NCBI GenBank assembly: GCA_030532425.1
Contig: JAUNLD010000028.1
Span: 1 to 36,609 of the forward strand
DNA length: 36,609 nt
Origin: Lautropia sp.
Lineage (GTDB): Bacteria > Pseudomonadota > Gammaproteobacteria > Burkholderiales > Burkholderiaceae_E
Direction: 5' to 3'
The translations under genes and the position numbers were made by a program. The notes beneath the pieces are model-generated. The model made no database searches, was not told the origin of the DNA, and saw only the letters and a program-made list of their open reading frames with translations. The first letter of the stretch is position 1. Each line of letters starts with the position of its first letter. Below, piece by piece: positions 34,637 to 36,609 of the stretch.

Positions 34637-35491
34637 TCAGGACATCTCCATTTCGGGGAACTTCTGTTTCTTGACCACCGCATCCAGCGCGCGCAGCGTG
34701 GCCAGCAGCTCCCGCATCCGGCCCAGCGGCCAGGCATTGGGACCATCGGACAGCGCCTTGTCCGGATCGGGATGGGTCTCCATGAACAGCCCGGCCACAC
34801 CGGTGGCCACGGCCGCCCGCGCCAGCACCGGGACGAATTCGCGCTGCCCGCCCGAACGGTCGCCCTGCCCCCCCGGCAGCTGCACCGAGTGGGTGGCATC
34901 GAAGACGACGGGACAGCCGGTCTCGCGCATGATGGCGAGCGAACGCATGTCGGACACCAGATTGTTGTAGCCAAAGCTGACACCGCGTTCACAGACCATC
35001 ACGTTGTCTTCGGCCACACCGGCCTCACGCGCGGCAGCACGGGCCTTGGCCACCACCTGCTGCATGTCGTGTGGTGCCAGAAACTGGCCCTTCTTGATGT
35101 TGACCGGCTTGCCGCTGGCGGCCACCGCGTTGATGAAATCGGTCTGGCGGCACAGGAAGGCCGGCGTCTGCAACACGTCGACCACGGCAGCCACCGGGGC
35201 GATCTGTCCGATTTCGTGGACATCGGTGACGACTGGCACGCCGATCTGCTGACGGACCTTGTCAAGGATCTTCAGGCCGGCATCCATGCCCGGGCCACGG
35301 AAGGACTTGCCCGAACTGCGGTTGGCCTTGTCGAAGGACGACTTGTAGACGAAGGGGATGTCGAGCTCGGCGCAGATCTCCTTCAGCTGGCCGGCCGTGT
35401 CGAGGGCCAGCTGCTCGGACTCGATGGCGCAGGGGCCAGCGAGCAGGAAGAAGGGATGTTCAAGCCCGGCCGGGCGTCCTGCGATCTTCAT
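34637..35491 (-). CDS. kdsA: 3-deoxy-D-manno-octulosonate 8-phosphate synthase
   Basis: KdsA condenses phosphoenolpyruvate with arabinose 5-phosphate to form KDO 8-phosphate for the lipopolysaccharide core. The 284-residue barrel shows [66 protein letters not shown] and [16 protein letters not shown]. The cysteine in AGPCAIES, with the His, Glu and Asp of the later blocks, is the set of metal ligands that marks the metal-dependent class, as in Aquifex; the E. coli type has Asn there. Its ATG overlaps the pyrG stop. Confidence 0.96.
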   Translation of the reverse strand: MKIAGRPAGLEHPFFLLAGPCAIESEQLALDTAGQLKEICAELDIPFVYKSSFDKANRSSGKSFRGPGMDAGLKILDKVRQQIGVPVVTDVHEIGQIAPVAAVVDVLQTPAFLCRQTDFINAVAASGKPVNIKKGQFLAPHDMQQVVAKARAAAREAGVAEDNVMVCERGVSFGYNNLVSDMRSLAIMRETGCPVVFDATHSVQLPGGQGDRSGGQREFVPVLARAAVATGVAGLFMETHPDPDKALSDGPNAWPLGRMRELLATLRALDAVVKKQKFPEMEMS

Positions 35492-36609
35492 GCGGCCTCC
35501 TGCCCCGTGCCGGCGGCATCATGCGCATGGGCCAGCGCCGCCTTGATGTAGGCGATGAACAGCGGGTGGCCATGACGCGGGTTGGAGGTGAATTCGGGGT
35601 GGAACTGCACGCCGAGGAACCACGGGTGTGCGCCTTCACCCGTCGATGGCAGCTCGATGGTTTCGGTGAGGCCTTCGCTGGGGGTACGGGCCGCAATGAC
35701 CAGACCGGCCTCGCGCAGCCGCTCGACGTAATCGTTGTTGACCTCGAAGCGGTGACGGTGACGCTCATTCACGCTGTCGCCATAGATGCTGGCCAGCAGC
35801 GTGCCCGCCTGCACCGGACAGCGCTGTGCCCCCAGACGCATGGTGCCGCCCAGACCGGTGCTCTGGTCACGTTTCTCGACGGCGCCGGAGCGGTCGGTCC
35901 ATTCGGTGATGAGCGCCACCACCGGGTGCGGGGTGTCGAGCGAGAACTCGGTGCTGTTGGCATCGTTCAGGCCGGCCACATGGCGGGCGTACTCGACCAC
36001 CGCCAGCTGCATGCCCAGGCAGATGCCCAGGAAGGGCACCCGGTTTTCACGGGCATAGCGGATGGCCTGGATCTTGCCCTCGACCCCGCGCCTGCCAAAA
36101 CCGCCGGGCACGAGGACGGCATCGTAGTTGGCCAGCATCGCACAACCGTCGCGCTCGATCTGCTCGGAATCGAGATAATCGATGGCCACGCGGGTGGAGG
36201 TGTGCATGCCGGCGTGCACCAGCGCCTCGGTCAGCGACTTGTAGGACTCGGTCAGGTCGACGTACTTGCCCACCATCGCGATGCGCACGTGATGGCGCGG
36301 ATGCTCCAGCCGCTGGATGAGGGTGTCCCACAGCGACAGGTCGGCCGGCGGGCTGTCGATGCGCAACAGGTCGACGAGGATGTCGTCGACCTTCTGCTCG
36401 TGCAGCATGCGCGGAATCTTGTAAATGGAATCGGCATCGCGCACCGACACCACCGAATCGACCGGGATGTTGGAGAACATCGAGATCTTGGCGCGCTCGT
36501 CGTCGGGGATGTTGCGCACCGCGCGGCACAGCACCATGTCGGCCTGGATGCCGATCTTGCGCAGCTCCTGCAGCGAGTGCTGGGTGGGCTTGGTCTTCAG
36601 CTCGCCGGC
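35488..36609 (-). CDS. pyrG: CTP synthase (partial: N-terminal part beyond the window)
   Basis: PyrG makes CTP from UTP, ATP and glutamine. The visible 373 residues cover the end of the synthetase domain ([20 protein letters not shown] at the window edge, then ADMVLCR and [12 protein letters not shown]) and the full class I glutamine amidotransferase domain. The latter has its nucleophilic cysteine in [17 protein letters not shown] and its His/Glu pair in [12 protein letters not shown]. The gene is open at the right edge and continues beyond it; roughly a third of the protein is missing. It leads the pyrG-kdsA-DUF1330-eno-ftsB run. Confidence 0.97.
   Translation of the reverse strand, partial: AGELKTKPTQHSLQELRKIGIQADMVLCRAVRNIPDDERAKISMFSNIPVDSVVSVRDADSIYKIPRMLHEQKVDDILVDLLRIDSPPADLSLWDTLIQRLEHPRHHVRIAMVGKYVDLTESYKSLTEALVHAGMHTSTRVAIDYLDSEQIERDGCAMLANYDAVLVPGGFGRRGVEGKIQAIRYARENRVPFLGICLGMQLAVVEYARHVAGLNDANSTEFSLDTPHPVVALITEWTDRSGAVEKRDQSTGLGGTMRLGAQRCPVQAGTLLASIYGDSVNERHRHRFEVNNDYVERLREAGLVIAARTPSEGLTETIELPSTGEGAHPWFLGVQFHPEFTSNPRHGHPLFIAYIKAALAHAHDAAGTGQEAA

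Overview
The window is 36.6 kb of GC-rich, densely coding DNA. Its gene content and order point to a betaproteobacterium of the order Burkholderiales. The main evidence is the pyrG-kdsA-DUF1330-eno-ftsB run, the dapA-bamC pair, the RNase AM-like/YciO-like/trpS cluster and a KdsA with a metal-site cysteine. The genus cannot be fixed from sequence alone; Lautropia-like organisms would fit, but that is only a guess. I see no phage, insertion sequence, CRISPR array, tRNA or rRNA. This is chromosomal core DNA with a few accessory lipoprotein and enzyme genes.

Layout: 1-1325 holds the tail of an unknown gene, overlapped by a divergent thiolase. 1417-2996 (minus) is a DadA-type D-amino-acid dehydrogenase behind a clear tandem glycine riboswitch. 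3212-6491 holds a secreted tannase-family esterase converging on a Dcu-type C4-dicarboxylate transporter. 7046-11161 (minus) holds a DUF2254 membrane protein, two tandem duplicate ankyrin lipoproteins and an AlkB-like dioxygenase. 11608-12174 is a small alanine-rich lipoprotein followed by a good intrinsic terminator. 12713-14554 is panB-panC (pantothenate). 14674-17082 (minus) holds dsdA (D-serine dehydratase), a zinc-free L36 paralogue with a Zur/Fur-like operator, and rluE. 17389-21320 is mutS overlapping a putative Tat-exported phosphoesterase. 21657-22010 is a paralogue of the alanine-rich lipoprotein. 22162-24934 (minus) holds a methyltransferase, dapA and bamC. 24971-27829 is a PAS-PAS-GAF-GGDEF-EAL protein. 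27896-30765 (minus) holds an RNase AM-like PHP protein, a YciO-like protein and trpS. 31086-32557 is a gamma-carbonic anhydrase overlapping hslO (Hsp33). 32722-36609 (minus) is pyrG-kdsA-DUF1330-eno-ftsB.

How the genes work together: several neighbours are coupled by four-base ATGA stop/start overlaps (unknown gene/thiolase, mutS/phosphoesterase, dapA/bamC, PHP/YciO, pyrG/kdsA, DUF1330/eno). Recurrent themes are amino-acid catabolism (glycine-sensed DadA, D-serine dehydratase), cell-envelope work (BamC, KDO synthesis, FtsB, four small lipoproteins, DapA) and information processing (MutS, AlkB, RluE, TrpS, L36).

The most interesting signals are the glycine riboswitch on an oxidoreductase, the AT-rich palindromic operator before the alternative L36 gene, a palindromic 22-bp sequence repeated in two divergent intergenic regions, the altered EAL metal site beside an intact GGDEF, two pairs of lipoprotein paralogues, and low-complexity insertions in several enzymes. 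I found no convincing wholly new multi-gene system.
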